A DNA stretch of 64,000 nucleotides from Streptomyces sp. NBC_00376 (GCF_036077095.1 NZ_CP107960.1:5456001-5520000); one strand, 5' to 3'; shown: positions 25,884 through 35,900, numbered from the stretch's first letter. Made by a program: numbers and translations. The notes: generated from the sequence alone by a model not told the origin.

Positions 25884-25915
25884 CACTATGTATCTAGTTT
25901 TCTAGATACATAGTG
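25884..25915. promoter_or_regulatory. Perfect palindrome, probable ArsR-type operator
   Basis: Arms CACTATGTATCTAG (25884-25897) and CTAGATACATAGTG (25902-25915) are perfectly complementary around TTTT. AT-rich for this genome. It sits directly upstream of the regulator gene. Confidence 0.85.
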
Positions 25916-26099
25916 CCAAGTCAAATCGCGCAATCGACCGGGCGTCTCGCCCCCCTCGCCCTCAATCGTTATGTGAGAGCAGTGGGGCGAATGATGCGTT
26001 AGCCGACATAGGTGCATCGATGTGCCTTGACGGACTCATTGAGGTCGCAGGAGGCTGAGGAGCCCCCCACGGAAGCCCATCTCTCACCGTTGGATAACT

Positions 26100-26876
26100 A
26101 TGCACACACTTGCTTCCGCAGGCACGCTCACAGCTGCCGTCGCAGCGGCGATACTGCTCGCCCCTGCCGCCCATGCCACTGCCCCCGGGGACAACGGCAC
26201 CGTGAAGATTCACGATGCCAAGACCGGCGAAGAGCTCCGCAAGAACGAGCCGCACGTGTGCACCTTCTACCTCGACGCCTTCGGGTTCGACAGCACCCAG
26301 AAGGTCGACTGGCACATCGAGGCGTGGGCCCCGACCGCCCACGTCAAGGGCGAAACCGTGAAGTCCGGTTCGCTGACGCTCGACGCCGAGGGTCATGGCC
26401 GTACGCCGGACCAGTCCCTGCCCGACGGCCACTACAAGCTGTTCTGGAACTTCGACGGCGAACACGGCCGGGCCAAGCACAAGGTCTTCTGGACCGACTG
26501 CGGCGAGGGCAAGCCCGGCGGCGAGAAGCCCGGCGGCGAGAAGCCCGGTGGCGGCAAGCCGGGCGGCGGCAAGCCGACCCCCTCCGCCTCCGAGTCGACC
26601 CCCGCCAACCCGTCCTCCTCGTCCTCTTCCCCGTCCGGCCCGGCACAGCCGACCGAGGCGCCCACCGCATCCACCCCCGCGGGCACCGGCTCCACCCCGC
26701 CGGCTTCGGCCGCCCCGGCCGCCGCGTCGTCGTCGCCGTCCGCGCACGACGAAGGCAACCTCGCCGAGACCGGCACGGGAGCACCGGTCGGCCTGCTGTC
26801 CGCAGCCGCCGCCGCCCTCGTCGCGGCAGGCGCCTTCCTGGCAATCCGCCGCCGTAAGGCGCAGCAGCAGCACTGA
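26100..26876 (+). CDS. Cell-wall-anchored surface protein with LAETG sortase signal
   Basis: A 258-residue protein. Residues 1-27 form a signal peptide (ATAPG after the cut). Residues 30-140 are a beta-rich domain with two cysteines (HVCTFY and TDCGEG). Residues 141-160 are a GGEKP repeat, then a Ser/Pro/Ala/Thr-rich wall-spanning stalk to about 220. The C-terminus has LAETG, a hydrophobic segment (PVGLLSAAAAALVAAGAFLA) and RRRKAQ, a complete sortase (class E, LAxTG) sorting signal. Similar Streptomyces proteins have unknown roles. Strong terminator follows. Confidence 0.9.
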   Translation: MHTLASAGTLTAAVAAAILLAPAAHATAPGDNGTVKIHDAKTGEELRKNEPHVCTFYLDAFGFDSTQKVDWHIEAWAPTAHVKGETVKSGSLTLDAEGHGRTPDQSLPDGHYKLFWNFDGEHGRAKHKVFWTDCGEGKPGGEKPGGEKPGGGKPGGGKPTPSASESTPANPSSSSSSPSGPAQPTEAPTASTPAGTGSTPPASAAPAAASSSPSAHDEGNLAETGTGAPVGLLSAAAAALVAAGAFLAIRRRKAQQQH

Positions 26877-26898
26877 TACGCACCGCTGCCCGGCCGCC

Positions 26899-26938
26899 CC
26901 GCTGCCCCCGCACTCCGCGACGAGTGCGGGGGCAGCGG
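26899..26938 (+). terminator. Strong hairpin terminator after the wall protein gene
   Basis: Perfect 17-bp arms 26899-26915 and 26922-26938, 6-base loop, 22 bp beyond the stop. Confidence 0.9.
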
Positions 26939-27129
26939 TACGTGCGAGGAGCTCCACGACGTGGGTCGGAGCGAAGTCCCGTACACGTGGCGGGACATGA
27001 AGAAAGTGCTGTACGGTGACGAAGTAATCACACTCCGTGTGCTCGCACGCACATGGAGCGGCCCCCGGCGGTGCGCCAACACCATTTCCGAGGGCCTACA
27101 CCACCAGTGGAGCTGAGAGGCCACCGGAA

Positions 27130-28290
27130 ATGCTGCGTCATGCTATCGCGCCCTCCGCGCGCTATACGAAGGCATCGAACGATGTCATCCGCCACCCGCG
27201 TCTGAACAGCGACGCGAAGCTTCTGCTCCTGTACGTGCAGGGCCTCCCCGACAACACCACCTTCAGGCCCTTGAGCGAACTGGCCCAGAAGATGGGCATC
27301 AAGGGCCGCGCGTACCAGAAGGCGAAGCAACAACTGGTCGAGAACGGCTACGTGCACGAGTGGCGCAGCCAGAGCGACGGTGGCCGTTGGATCACCGAGC
27401 AACTGGTGGCGAACAACCCCCTGACGACCGACCAGGCGTGCCGCTTACGCGAAGGCACCCCACCACTCCCGCTACCCGCACCCCGGTCACCGAGTACGCA
27501 CTTTCCGACGGTCGGTGCACCGGCTCCCCGGACGGCCGGTGGCTATGAACCGGTAGAAGACCACAGTGATAAAACCACTCCCCACCCACCCTCCAAGCGC
27601 TCCGAATTCCCCGAACTCCCCGAGCTCTCGGAAGGCTCCGAAGCCCCCGAGCCCTCCGAAGCCCCCGAGCCCTCCGAAGCCCCCGAGCCCTCCGAGCCCT
27701 CCGAGCCCTCCGAGCCCTCCGAGCCCTCCGAGCCCTCCGAGCCCTCCGAGCCCTCCGAGCCCTCCGAGCCCTCCGAGCCCTCCGAACCGAGGCGCCCGGC
27801 CTCCACAGCCGACGCCGCCCAACTGGCCCGAGCCGAACGCGTCCTGCTCTCCCTGCGCCACTCCCGCCGCGAACTGCACCTGGGCGTACGCGAGGCCGCG
27901 AAGCTGGCCGTCGAGGCGGTCAAGTGGCTGGAGCGCGGCCTGAGCGAGTCCGACCTACGCCACGCCCTGCTCGCCGAACGCCCGGCAGAAGGCGTGCGCT
28001 CGGCCGTCGGCTTCCTCCGCTACCGCCTCGCCCAAAAACTCCCCGAGCCCCGCACACCCATCCAGTCCTACGAACCCGCCCGCCCCCGCGATCTGATCGA
28101 ATGCCAGGCCCCGGGCAAGAAACACACCTTCCGCCCCCTGCTGGACGAGACGGAATGCACCCCGTGCCGCCTGGCCGCAGCAAACGCCATGTACTCCGAA
28201 GCCCCCTCACCGGAGCCCGACCACCTCCCATGGCGAGAACGCTTCGCACGGATCAACGCAACACCGACGGCCCTGCCGGGCGAGGCCTGA
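27130..28290 (+). CDS. Winged-helix protein with an EPS-repeat linker
   Basis: 386 residues from ATG 27130 (MLRHAIAPSARYTKASNDVI). The N-terminal 100 residues are a winged helix of the kind common in plasmid and actinomycete regulators: AKLLLLYVQGLPDN, LSELAQKMGIKGRAYQKAKQ, LVENGYVHEW. A long linker holds a PSE-type tripeptide array (about 170-220). The C-terminal part (LARAERVLLSLRHSRRELHL) is helical with a CQAPGK...CTPC motif that may bind zinc. Many copies occur per Streptomyces genome; target unknown. Confidence 0.8.
   Translation: MLRHAIAPSARYTKASNDVIRHPRLNSDAKLLLLYVQGLPDNTTFRPLSELAQKMGIKGRAYQKAKQQLVENGYVHEWRSQSDGGRWITEQLVANNPLTTDQACRLREGTPPLPLPAPRSPSTHFPTVGAPAPRTAGGYEPVEDHSDKTTPHPPSKRSEFPELPELSEGSEAPEPSEAPEPSEAPEPSEPSEPSEPSEPSEPSEPSEPSEPSEPSEPSEPRRPASTADAAQLARAERVLLSLRHSRRELHLGVREAAKLAVEAVKWLERGLSESDLRHALLAERPAEGVRSAVGFLRYRLAQKLPEPRTPIQSYEPARPRDLIECQAPGKKHTFRPLLDETECTPCRLAAANAMYSEAPSPEPDHLPWRERFARINATPTALPGEA
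27643..27786 (+). repeat. Tandem 9-bp repeat array in the winged-helix gene
   Basis: Sixteen 9-bp units (CCCTCCGAG or close) fill 27643-27786, the first six arranged as 18-bp pairs. They encode Glu-Pro-Ser or Glu-Ala-Pro tripeptides. Frame is kept for any unit number, so length can vary by slippage. Confidence 0.9.
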
Positions 28291-28332
28291 CGGCTCGCAC
28301 GTTTGTGATCGGCCTCGGCCTATGCTGAGCAC

Positions 28333-28848
28333 ATGTCCGACAATGGCGCACCACCGAACGGCTCGGACACTGAACAGCCCGGTGCCAACGCGGAGCTACC
28401 CGCAGTGCTGCACATCGCAGGGCTCGCGTTGAGCCGAGTGGAGAGCCCTCCGTCGCTGGCCTGCTGGACCGGCTACTTCCCGAATCCAGCGGGCACGGCC
28501 CCAGTCGCGACAAGCCTGCTGATCGAGCCGGCCGCCCCGCCGGACGAGGACACCCTCCAACTCGCTCACGACGTCGTGAGCCGTTTCGACGCCTTCGTCG
28601 ACCAGGCTCTGGAGTACTGCCGCACCCGGCTCCGGGAACGACACTTCGAACTCACAACAGAAGAACTGAGCTGGCTGGACCTCCCGGAGCTGCCCCTGGG
28701 AGCTCCCGAGGCAACGGTGTGGGCCGACCAGACCTGGGCGATCCGCTTCACCGAGAGCCGGTTCCGGCTGGCAGACCCACACGGAATCCTCGTGACCTTC
28801 AACGGAACACAGCCCGCCGACGTCCAGGGCCTCGACGACGAGCAATGA
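28333..28848 (+). CDS. Hypothetical protein, 171 aa
   Basis: Starts at ATG 28333, 40 bp after the previous gene, with no strong terminator between, so co-transcription is possible. Composition is acidic with several tryptophans (SWLDLPELPLG, VWADQTWAIRFTE). No signal peptide, membrane helix or motif was recognised; the mix of aromatic and acidic residues resembles small cytosolic immunity or toxin-neutralising proteins, but that is only a resemblance. Confidence 0.7.
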   Translation: MSDNGAPPNGSDTEQPGANAELPAVLHIAGLALSRVESPPSLACWTGYFPNPAGTAPVATSLLIEPAAPPDEDTLQLAHDVVSRFDAFVDQALEYCRTRLRERHFELTTEELSWLDLPELPLGAPEATVWADQTWAIRFTESRFRLADPHGILVTFNGTQPADVQGLDDEQ

Positions 28849-29006
28849 ACCGCTCGTCGGGCGGTGAGCCATCGGCTCACCCTCGTACAACTAAATCGAA
28901 CGACGCGCAGATGCGACGGAGGCTCTTGTGCCCGCTGAGCCCGGTGTGTGATTCATGCACTCCACATCAACGTCGGTGAGTCGGCCGAAGGCTCAACGGC
29001 TCAGTA

Positions 29007-29217
29007 ATGGTGAAGATCCCTCCGGGAGACGGCTTCTGGTGTTTCGACGACCGCCCCGTGGCCACCGAGGACCGGGCACGCCGAGCTGTGGCTGGACGAC
29101 GCGAACACCATTGCCATCTGCCGGCGGGTATGGCAGACCCTGAGCGAATCCGCATTCTTCGGAGCCGAGGCGCAACGGGCGATCGCCCAGGCGCGTCGGA
29201 GCGCCGTCGCTCGCTGA
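29007..29217 (+). pseudogene. Frameshifted fragment resembling the C-terminus of a DUF5753/Scr1-type regulator
   Basis: The + strand codes for FWCFDDRPVATED in the frame of 29007. After a +1 shift near 29080 it continues GHAELWLDDANTIAICRRVW and ESAFFGAEAQRAIAQARR to a stop at 29217. The joined reading resembles the usual end of DUF5753 regulators (a D/E-rich pair before a helix with a conserved SPE/GAE segment). No start codon or helix-turn-helix is present. It sits beside an intact homologue on the other strand, so it may be a decayed relative. Confidence 0.45.
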
Positions 29218-29248
29218 CGGCCGGTGTCACGCTCGATCGGACACCGGC

Positions 29249-29440
29249 CTACCGAGTGCGCAGAGAATTGACGAACCGCGTCCATGCGCTGTGACGTACG
29301 GATATGTGAGGCCGGCGGGGCTGCTTGGAATCCCTCACACCGACCGTCGATTGCAGGTCGGCGACCTCGACGCACTCGCCGCCCGTGCCGTTGCTGTAGC
29401 TGCTCTTCCGCCACTTCGGGGTGATGGCAGGTTGGTTCAC
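29249..29440 (-). CDS. DUF397 small protein (WhiJ-partner type)
   Basis: 63 residues from GTG 29440. KWRKSSYSNGTGGECVEVAD and VGVRDSKQPR are the DUF397 core. It overlaps the stop of the XRE-DUF5753 gene by 4 bp (GTGA), so the two are translated together. In Streptomyces such pairs act as developmental or antibiotic regulators (whiJ loci), with the DUF397 protein thought to modulate the DNA-binding partner; some are described as toxin-antitoxin-like. Confidence 0.92.
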   Translation of the reverse strand: MNQPAITPKWRKSSYSNGTGGECVEVADLQSTVGVRDSKQPRRPHISVRHSAWTRFVNSLRTR

Positions 29441-30285
29441 GGAGAGTGCTCCTTCAGGGTTCTGCGAATCAGTGAGCTCGAACGCTCGGGGCTGAGAGCC
29501 AGTGCCCTGAGGTGGTCGAATGCCTTCACGTACAGGCTGACATCCGCAGCGCCTTCGAGGTAGACCGAGTCGGTCAGCCCTTCGCGGTACACGACGTCCG
29601 GATCTTCCTGCTCCGGAAACCCGAGGACCGTGAACGGGCCGGTGACGGGGTAGGCCCCGGCGTCGTACGGCAGGACCTGCACGGTCACGTTCCTGAGCCT
29701 CGCGATCTCCAGGATTCGTCCGAGCTGCCCCGCCATGACGGATCGATCTCCCACGACATGTCTGAGGGTGCTCTCGTGGATCACTGCCCAGAGATCCGGA
29801 GGGGTTTCGGTGGTCAGAAGCTGCTGCCGACGCATGCGTACGTCGACCAGGCGCTGGATCTCGTCGTCCGCCAGGTCGGCCGAGGCGCGGCTCAGCTCGG
29901 TTGCGTACTCCGCGGTCTGGAGCAGGCCGGGGATGAACTCCCCCTGGTAACTGCGGAGATCGGAGGCGGCCTGCTCCAGGCCCACATACACCGAGAACCA
30001 CGACGGCACCGCGTCGCCGTGGGCGTGCCACCAGCCCTTGGTCTTCGATTCCTTGGCCAGGGACTTCAGCAGCTCGCGCAGTGCGTCGGCCGTGCCGTAG
30101 AAGCGACAGAGCGCATCCACGTCCGAGGGCTGCACGCGCCCCTGGCCCGTCTCCAGCCTGTTGACCTTGGAGCCGCTCCAGTCGAGTTCCTTGCCGACCT
30201 GGTTGCAGGTCAGGCCGCTTTCGTCGCGGAGCTTCTTGAGTTCGATCGCCAGCCGGCGTCGGCGAGCTGTCGGTGAACCGGCCAC
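29437..30285 (-). CDS. XRE-family regulator with DUF5753 domain (WhiJ-like)
   Basis: 282 residues from GTG 30285 with AAGGGAAG upstream. Residues 8-75 are an XRE helix-turn-helix (IELKKLRDESGLTCNQVGKE, then SGSKVNRLETGQ). Residues 95-275 are DUF5753/Scr1, with YQGEFIPGLLQTAEYATELS and LRHVVGDRSVMAGQLGRILE typical. It is coupled to the DUF397 gene and divergent from a GHKL ATPase gene, the classic WhiJ-like trio. Confidence 0.93.
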   Translation of the reverse strand: MAGSPTARRRRLAIELKKLRDESGLTCNQVGKELDWSGSKVNRLETGQGRVQPSDVDALCRFYGTADALRELLKSLAKESKTKGWWHAHGDAVPSWFSVYVGLEQAASDLRSYQGEFIPGLLQTAEYATELSRASADLADDEIQRLVDVRMRRQQLLTTETPPDLWAVIHESTLRHVVGDRSVMAGQLGRILEIARLRNVTVQVLPYDAGAYPVTGPFTVLGFPEQEDPDVVYREGLTDSVYLEGAADVSLYVKAFDHLRALALSPERSSSLIRRTLKEHSP

Positions 30286-30479
30286 ATCAACTTCCCTTCA
30301 GATAACGAAGGTTCCATCCCATCGAAAGTGGTCGGCTTCGCCTATCACCCGAAGGAGCGAATCTCGCCGTGCACGTTGCATAAGGGGATTGTCGCTTGGC
30401 ATTGTCTGAGTTGAGATAACTGTGAGTCGCCGTGCTTCACGAACGGTGAAGTGCAGGTTCCTGCTCCGGTGAAAGGCGT

Positions 30480-31145
30480 GTGCTTGTGGCGAACGGAATC
30501 GACGGCTGCATGACGCGGAGGCGCTGGGAGCTGCCCTTCTTGGCGGAGCCCGAAGAGGTTGCCGCGCTGAGACGCGTCGTGCGGCTGCACCTGCGATTGT
30601 GGGGTCTGTCGGACGTGGCCGATGCCGCCGAGATCTGTGTGAGCGAGCTGGTGGCGAATGTAATTCGGCATGTCGGCGCGGGGACGCCGAGCACGCTCGT
30701 GGTCGAGATGAACGGCACGCGTCTACGGGTCGCGCTCCGCGATTCTGGAGCCTGCGCCCTTCCCACACTTCTGTCCGCCGGTCCGGACGACGAGTCGGGG
30801 CGTGGCCTGGCGATGCTGGCCGCCGTGTCGGAACGGTGGGGCGTGATTCCCGGCACGGAGTCCAAGCTCGTCTGGTGCGACCTGGCCACGCCCCTGATCT
30901 CGCCCGCCGGCCACATCGACGATCCGAGGGTTGCCAAGAGCGAGGCGTGCCTGACGCTCTACGCGGGTGGCCGTGAGGGCGAGCATCCTGGGGCGGGACG
31001 AGTGGGCGTCGCGGCCCACGAGGAGGCGGCGATCGATCTGATCGCCGACCTCCTCCACTGGCTGCGCGCGCACGGCCACGACCCCGACGAGGCGCTTGAC
31101 CGCGCCCAGTCGCACTTCGAGGCCGAGCTCGGAGCGGCTGGATGA
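30480..31145 (+). CDS. GHKL ATP-binding protein (anti-sigma/AbaA-OrfA-like)
   Basis: About 221 residues; GTG 30480 or GTG 30486, the latter better spaced from GAAAGG. The N-box is AEICVSELVANVIRH and the G region is DESGRGLAMLAAVSERWG, as in SpoIIAB/RsbW-like kinases and the AbaA-OrfA proteins that accompany DUF397/XRE pairs. The catalytic Glu/Asn are present. The C-terminal 60 residues are an extra helical region. Convergent with drmB, with an 8-bp gap. Confidence 0.88.
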   Translation: MLVANGIDGCMTRRRWELPFLAEPEEVAALRRVVRLHLRLWGLSDVADAAEICVSELVANVIRHVGAGTPSTLVVEMNGTRLRVALRDSGACALPTLLSAGPDDESGRGLAMLAAVSERWGVIPGTESKLVWCDLATPLISPAGHIDDPRVAKSEACLTLYAGGREGEHPGAGRVGVAAHEEAAIDLIADLLHWLRAHGHDPDEALDRAQSHFEAELGAAG

Positions 31146-31153
31146 CCGCGGGG

Positions 31154-32992
31154 TCAGAGTTGCAGTGCCTCGTGGAAGAAACCGATCGACGGATCCTCCG
31201 GGGTCCCTATCAGCAGCGCGCGGTCGAGCAGGCCGTTGTTGTGTTCGCAACTGGTCTCGGGCAACAGCACGCACGCGTGGCAAGCGGCGAGGTTGATGCC
31301 GCCGACCCCGCTCGCATGGGATTCGACGCAGAGAGGGTCGGCCGAACACCACTGGGATCTGCGCAGCGCCGAGTGCAACGACGGCTCCAGGCGATCGGGT
31401 TCCCCCTGGGCGACCAGGCCGCCGAGACTGCCGGCGGAGTCGCTGGTTGCCGTACAGATGAGTACGCCCGCCATGGTGCCGTCCGCGTACAGCCGCTCCC
31501 TCAGGGACGCGGCCGGATAACCACCGTCCAGGCTCCATTCGTTGATCAGCGCGTGGGACAGGGTGTGCAGAAGCACCATGCGGGGACTCGCGGGCGAGTC
31601 GGGGATCAGCTGTGCGTCCTGCGCGCGCTCGCGCAACATGCGCAGGTGGTTGTTCCTGATCCGCTCGACCCGGGCGGCGACCGCGGCGCTCCGTGCCCAG
31701 GAGTCGAGCCGCTCCTCGTCGAGTCGGAGGAATACGCCCTCGCCCTGGACCTCCATGGCGGGCAGCCAGTCCATCGGGGTCAGCGACAGAGGTGCTTCGT
31801 GCACGTCGACATGTGTGTCGGGGGTGTCCACCCGGGAGAACGACTTGAGGGCCCGGACCTCGCGCAGTCGCTTGACCAGCATCGGGCCCGTCACGCCGTA
31901 CGGGGCGAGGGGGGACGTGGAAGAGCGCGGAGGCTCACAGATGAACTGTTCCTCGTGGTCCGACTCGCTCTCGGGCTTGCCCTCGCTCAGCCGCTCGTAC
32001 TCCTGTTTCCGCAGCGTCACATAGGCGTGGTCCGTGCCCTGCTCCTGCTCGGGTGCCACGTCCTCGTGATTCTCGGCTTCGAGGAGGGCGAGGACCTTGT
32101 CGACGGAGAACTCGTACGTCTCCTTCATGGTCAATGCCTTGAGATAGATCTTGATCGCGGCGGGGTCCGACCCCAGTTCGCGGAGGTCCTGCCAGTACGG
32201 TTCGAGGCGGGCGGCCAGGCCGTCGCTCCACGGCGGAATCGACAACGCGGTCTTCACGATGGGCTGCCAGGCCACGGACGAACCACGCTGGAGCCCCCGA
32301 GGAGTCTCCGAACAGTGCTCCGTCGGGGCGTCCTTCAGCCACGGGCGCCGACCGCTGCAGAACACCTTCAGCCCGGACAGTGCCTGGCGGCGCAACGCCC
32401 CCTCCATCGAGACCTCGGGAATTCCGCAGGTGCAGGAGATCAGGATGGAACGGAGGGACGCGGTCTTCCCGCTGGTGCGCAACCGCATCTCGCCGCCGCA
32501 GAATCCCGAGTCGCCCTCCTGCCGATTACTGCGATGGGCCCACTTCCAGTACGGGAAGTCGTCGATGTGGCCCTGGGCGCATGCCATGACGAAGCGCGAA
32601 GGGACCAGTTCCTCGTCACAGTCCCCGCACTCGTTCTTTCCCGGAGGGGAGTTGAATCCGCGGACATGCTGCAGTGCGTTGCAGTTGGGGCAGGAGTGCC
32701 ACAGGGGGAACCTTCGGACCCGGACGCCGTCCTTGCTGGTGTCGTCGGACGCGGGCGGGAGCCGGAAGGACTTCACCCCGAGGACACGGGCGAGCCGATG
32801 CTCGTGGATGGTCGGTGCCTCGCTGACGTTCCACGAGTCGATTCCGCTCACCATGAACGACTCGTTGTCGACAGCGACCAGCGAGCCGACACCGTACGTC
32901 GTGATCATCTGGGCGCGGCGCACGGAGCCCCGCCGGGGGTAGCTGCGCTCGGGCGCTCCGCCGCGACGGCGACGGGCAGGGGGAGGGGTCAT
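31154..32992 (-). CDS. drmB: DISARM protein DrmB (DUF1998)
   Basis: 612 residues from ATG 32992, which overlaps the drmA stop by 4 bp. The N-terminus RGSVRRAQMITTYGVGSLV is the characteristic DrmB start. Cysteine pairs CPNC and CGDC form a zinc ribbon near residue 90, followed by CAQGHIDDFPYWKW. The C-terminal 250 residues are DUF1998: SHALINEWSLDGGYPAA, LGGLV and the closing NNGLLDRALLIGTPED. DrmB is one of the DISARM core proteins and works with DrmA. Its gene is last in the four overlapping genes. No DrmC homologue follows. Confidence 0.9.
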   Translation of the reverse strand: MTPPPARRRRGGAPERSYPRRGSVRRAQMITTYGVGSLVAVDNESFMVSGIDSWNVSEAPTIHEHRLARVLGVKSFRLPPASDDTSKDGVRVRRFPLWHSCPNCNALQHVRGFNSPPGKNECGDCDEELVPSRFVMACAQGHIDDFPYWKWAHRSNRQEGDSGFCGGEMRLRTSGKTASLRSILISCTCGIPEVSMEGALRRQALSGLKVFCSGRRPWLKDAPTEHCSETPRGLQRGSSVAWQPIVKTALSIPPWSDGLAARLEPYWQDLRELGSDPAAIKIYLKALTMKETYEFSVDKVLALLEAENHEDVAPEQEQGTDHAYVTLRKQEYERLSEGKPESESDHEEQFICEPPRSSTSPLAPYGVTGPMLVKRLREVRALKSFSRVDTPDTHVDVHEAPLSLTPMDWLPAMEVQGEGVFLRLDEERLDSWARSAAVAARVERIRNNHLRMLRERAQDAQLIPDSPASPRMVLLHTLSHALINEWSLDGGYPAASLRERLYADGTMAGVLICTATSDSAGSLGGLVAQGEPDRLEPSLHSALRRSQWCSADPLCVESHASGVGGINLAACHACVLLPETSCEHNNGLLDRALLIGTPEDPSIGFFHEALQL

Positions 32993-35900
32993 CGGGTTGC
33001 CTCCATGAAAAGGGCGGACTCGGCGTCGACATCCCGCAGGCTCCACAGAGTGGGCCAGGCTTCCTCGTTCTTCTCGTCGTCGAACGAGCGGAGCAGGGAC
33101 GGCGTCCTCCTGCCGCGTTTCGGTTCGTAGGTGAGTCCGCCGTGGGCCGCCGCCTCGTCCGCCCACCAGTCGACGAACTCGTCGAAGGCATCGGCCGTGG
33201 CCCGGTACTCGTCCTTGTCGACCTCGCCCACCCTGGCCAGCAGCGCTGTCCTGACGATGTGCTCCAAGTCGTCCCGGAACTCGTCGATCCGTCCGGCGCC
33301 GTCATTCGGGCGTGCCGCCGGGATCAGGATCCGGGCCAGCGCGACCACCACCGCGTGCAACCCGCGCTCACGGGAACGGGAGGAGAACGGCGTCACACTC
33401 GTCGATTCCACCTCGCGGTACAGGGCGGAGTGGAAGTGCTGGAAGCTCTCGTAGTGCGAACGGTCACGGGAACGAGCGGAGTTGAGCATGACCGCCACCA
33501 GGCCGGGGTGGCGTCGACCCACTCGGCTGGTCGCCTGGATGTACTCCGCCGTGGTCTGGGGCTGACCCATGACGGCCATCAGTCCGAGCCGGTCGACGTC
33601 CACCCCCACGGAGATCATGTTGGTCGCCAGCAGGACGTCCACGACATCGGGGTGCGGCAGCCGCTGCTCGATCTGCTTGAGACGGGTGGGCACCTCGCTG
33701 GAGTTGGCCCGGCTCGTCAGCTCGGTCTGTTCCAGGATCTTCCGCTGCTCGCTGCCGTCCCGCTCCGCCAGGTACGCCAGGTAGGCATCGACGTCGTCGT
33801 GGACCTGCAACTCCGCCGCGGCGAGCAGCCGGAGGCTGTTGAAGTACCCGACAAGGGTCCAGTAGGCGTCGCGCACCTCTTCGGTGGTGTCGGCGCGCGC
33901 CGCCTGATGGAGGAGCGTCGCGTAGGTACGGATGAGCAACGACGACTGACTTGTGCTGGGCGTGAGCAGACCGACGTACTGCCGACTCGCCTTCCGTTCC
34001 CGAGGTGTCTCCACGGCGAACCAGGAGTCCCGGGCATCCAGTCCGGCCGGCGGGAACTGCGAGACCTCGCGGTCGAAGAGTGCCTTGCCCTGCCGTGAGG
34101 CCCGACGGATCGTCGCGGTCGACGCGATCACCTTGGGGCTGTCCGCGAGCAGGTCCACGGCGGTCTCGTACAGGCCGGTGAGGGTGCCGAGGGGGCCCGA
34201 GATGAGGTGCAACTCGTCCTGGACGATCAGCTCGGGCGGTGGTGTCCCGTCGGTGCGGTCACGGTTGAAGAGGGCAGCCGTCTGCTCGCGCCACGGCATC
34301 GCGGCGAACTTGTCGACGGTGGCGATCACCAGTGTCGGACGGGCGTCGTAGACGGCCTCGTCGACCAGGTGGACGGGCAGGCCCGCGTGGAAGTCGCACC
34401 AGGTGTCGGGGCAGCGGACGTGCATCCGCCGGGCGTCCTCGTCGACCTCGTACTGGAAGGCGTCGAGACGGGTGCCGCACCAGGGGCAGGCGTGGAGCTG
34501 GACCGGATTCTTCTCCTGGAGCTGCTTGCCCTTGCGGAGCTCGTTCAGGCTCTCCTCGGCCACCGACAGCTTGTTGGGGGTGGCGGACTGGCCGACCCAC
34601 ATGCCGATGGAGATGGGCTCGGTCCCCAGGGTCCGCTCGTCGCCCAGGCGAACGCGTTCCATCGCGCAGATCAGCGCGGCGGCCCGCTCGAACTGCTGAA
34701 GGGTCAGCAGACGCAAGGTGTAGCGCATGAGCACCGTGACGCCGGCGCCGCGCTCGCCGAGCCGAATGCGTCGCAGGAACGTGGTGAAGGCGATCAACCC
34801 CAGGTACGCCTCGGTCTTCCCGCCACCGGTGGGGAACCAGAGCAGGTCGGCGACCTCCCGGTCCTCGTGGTCGGGGTCGACGATCCCCTCCAGGCACAGC
34901 AGCATGAAGGACACCTGGAAGGGGCGCCAGCGGCCCAGGGTCTCGTCGGGGGTGCCGTCCCGCCCGTTCCGCACCCACTCGCTGCGGGAGCGCTGCTGGG
35001 CCATCGCGCGGTTGGCGAGTCTGAACGCCCTCATCGCGTCCGGCTGGGTGCCGAGGACCCTGATGCCGTGGCGCATCCGACCGAGAGCCGTGCGGCACTG
35101 CTCGATCTGCTCACGCGCCGGCGGCTCGTGAGCCGTGCCGGCGAAGGCGTCCGCCTCCGCCTCCTTGCGGTCGATCCACTCGGCGTAGCCGGACATCAGG
35201 CCGTTCAGCGCGGCGAGCACCTCGGTCTCCGGCAGCGTCGCCAGACCGTGCATCGTGAGCGCGGAGTCGTCGATGTCGGGGTTGGAGTCGGTCAGCAGCA
35301 CTTCGCGGGCCGGGACGAATTCGGTCCGTACGCAGGCCGTCTCGGCCCGTTTCGTGTTGGGCGCCCCCACGGGGGGCGGCGTCCAGTCCCAGTCGGCCGC
35401 GCACCCGTGCCCCATGGCGAAGGTGGGCGCGTGCCGATGGAGGAGCCTGCTCGCCGCTACTTCCGGGTCGTTCGCCCGTCGGTCCGCGGGACGTTCCACG
35501 AACGCGGTCGCACCCGAAGGAGTGGTCACGGTGAGACGCGGCTGGTAGAGACAGAAGGCGTCCTGGAGTTCCCGCTCGCCGACCTTCTTGGAATTGATCA
35601 GTGTGACGGTGACCGTGACGGTCCCGGTCGACGCGGACGCGGGACGTACGAGGACCTCGATGTTCACGTCCCCGTCCGTGTCGAGCGGATCGGGTCGGTG
35701 CGTGCGCGGATCCGTGACATCGATCGTGACCGGGCGGAGATCCAGCACGCGACGCCGCCAGTGCTCGTTCTGCTCGGAAGTGCTGCGCGCCTCGGCCCGC
35801 TTGGCCGTGATCGTACGTCCCTGCGGATCGACCGGGTCGTAGGCCGCAGCCCCCGCGTGCACGACGATGCTCGAAGAGACGGCGGGATCGACGGCGAAGG

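Noticed and set aside
29249..30031. 260-codon frame on the - strand running from the XRE gene into DUF397
   Set aside because: Only its last 63 codons are the DUF397 protein; the rest is a shadow of the XRE-DUF5753 gene.
30435..30451. CTTCAC and GTGAAG inverted repeat between the XRE and ATPase genes
   Set aside because: Only 6-bp arms and no second copy near; too weak to call an operator.
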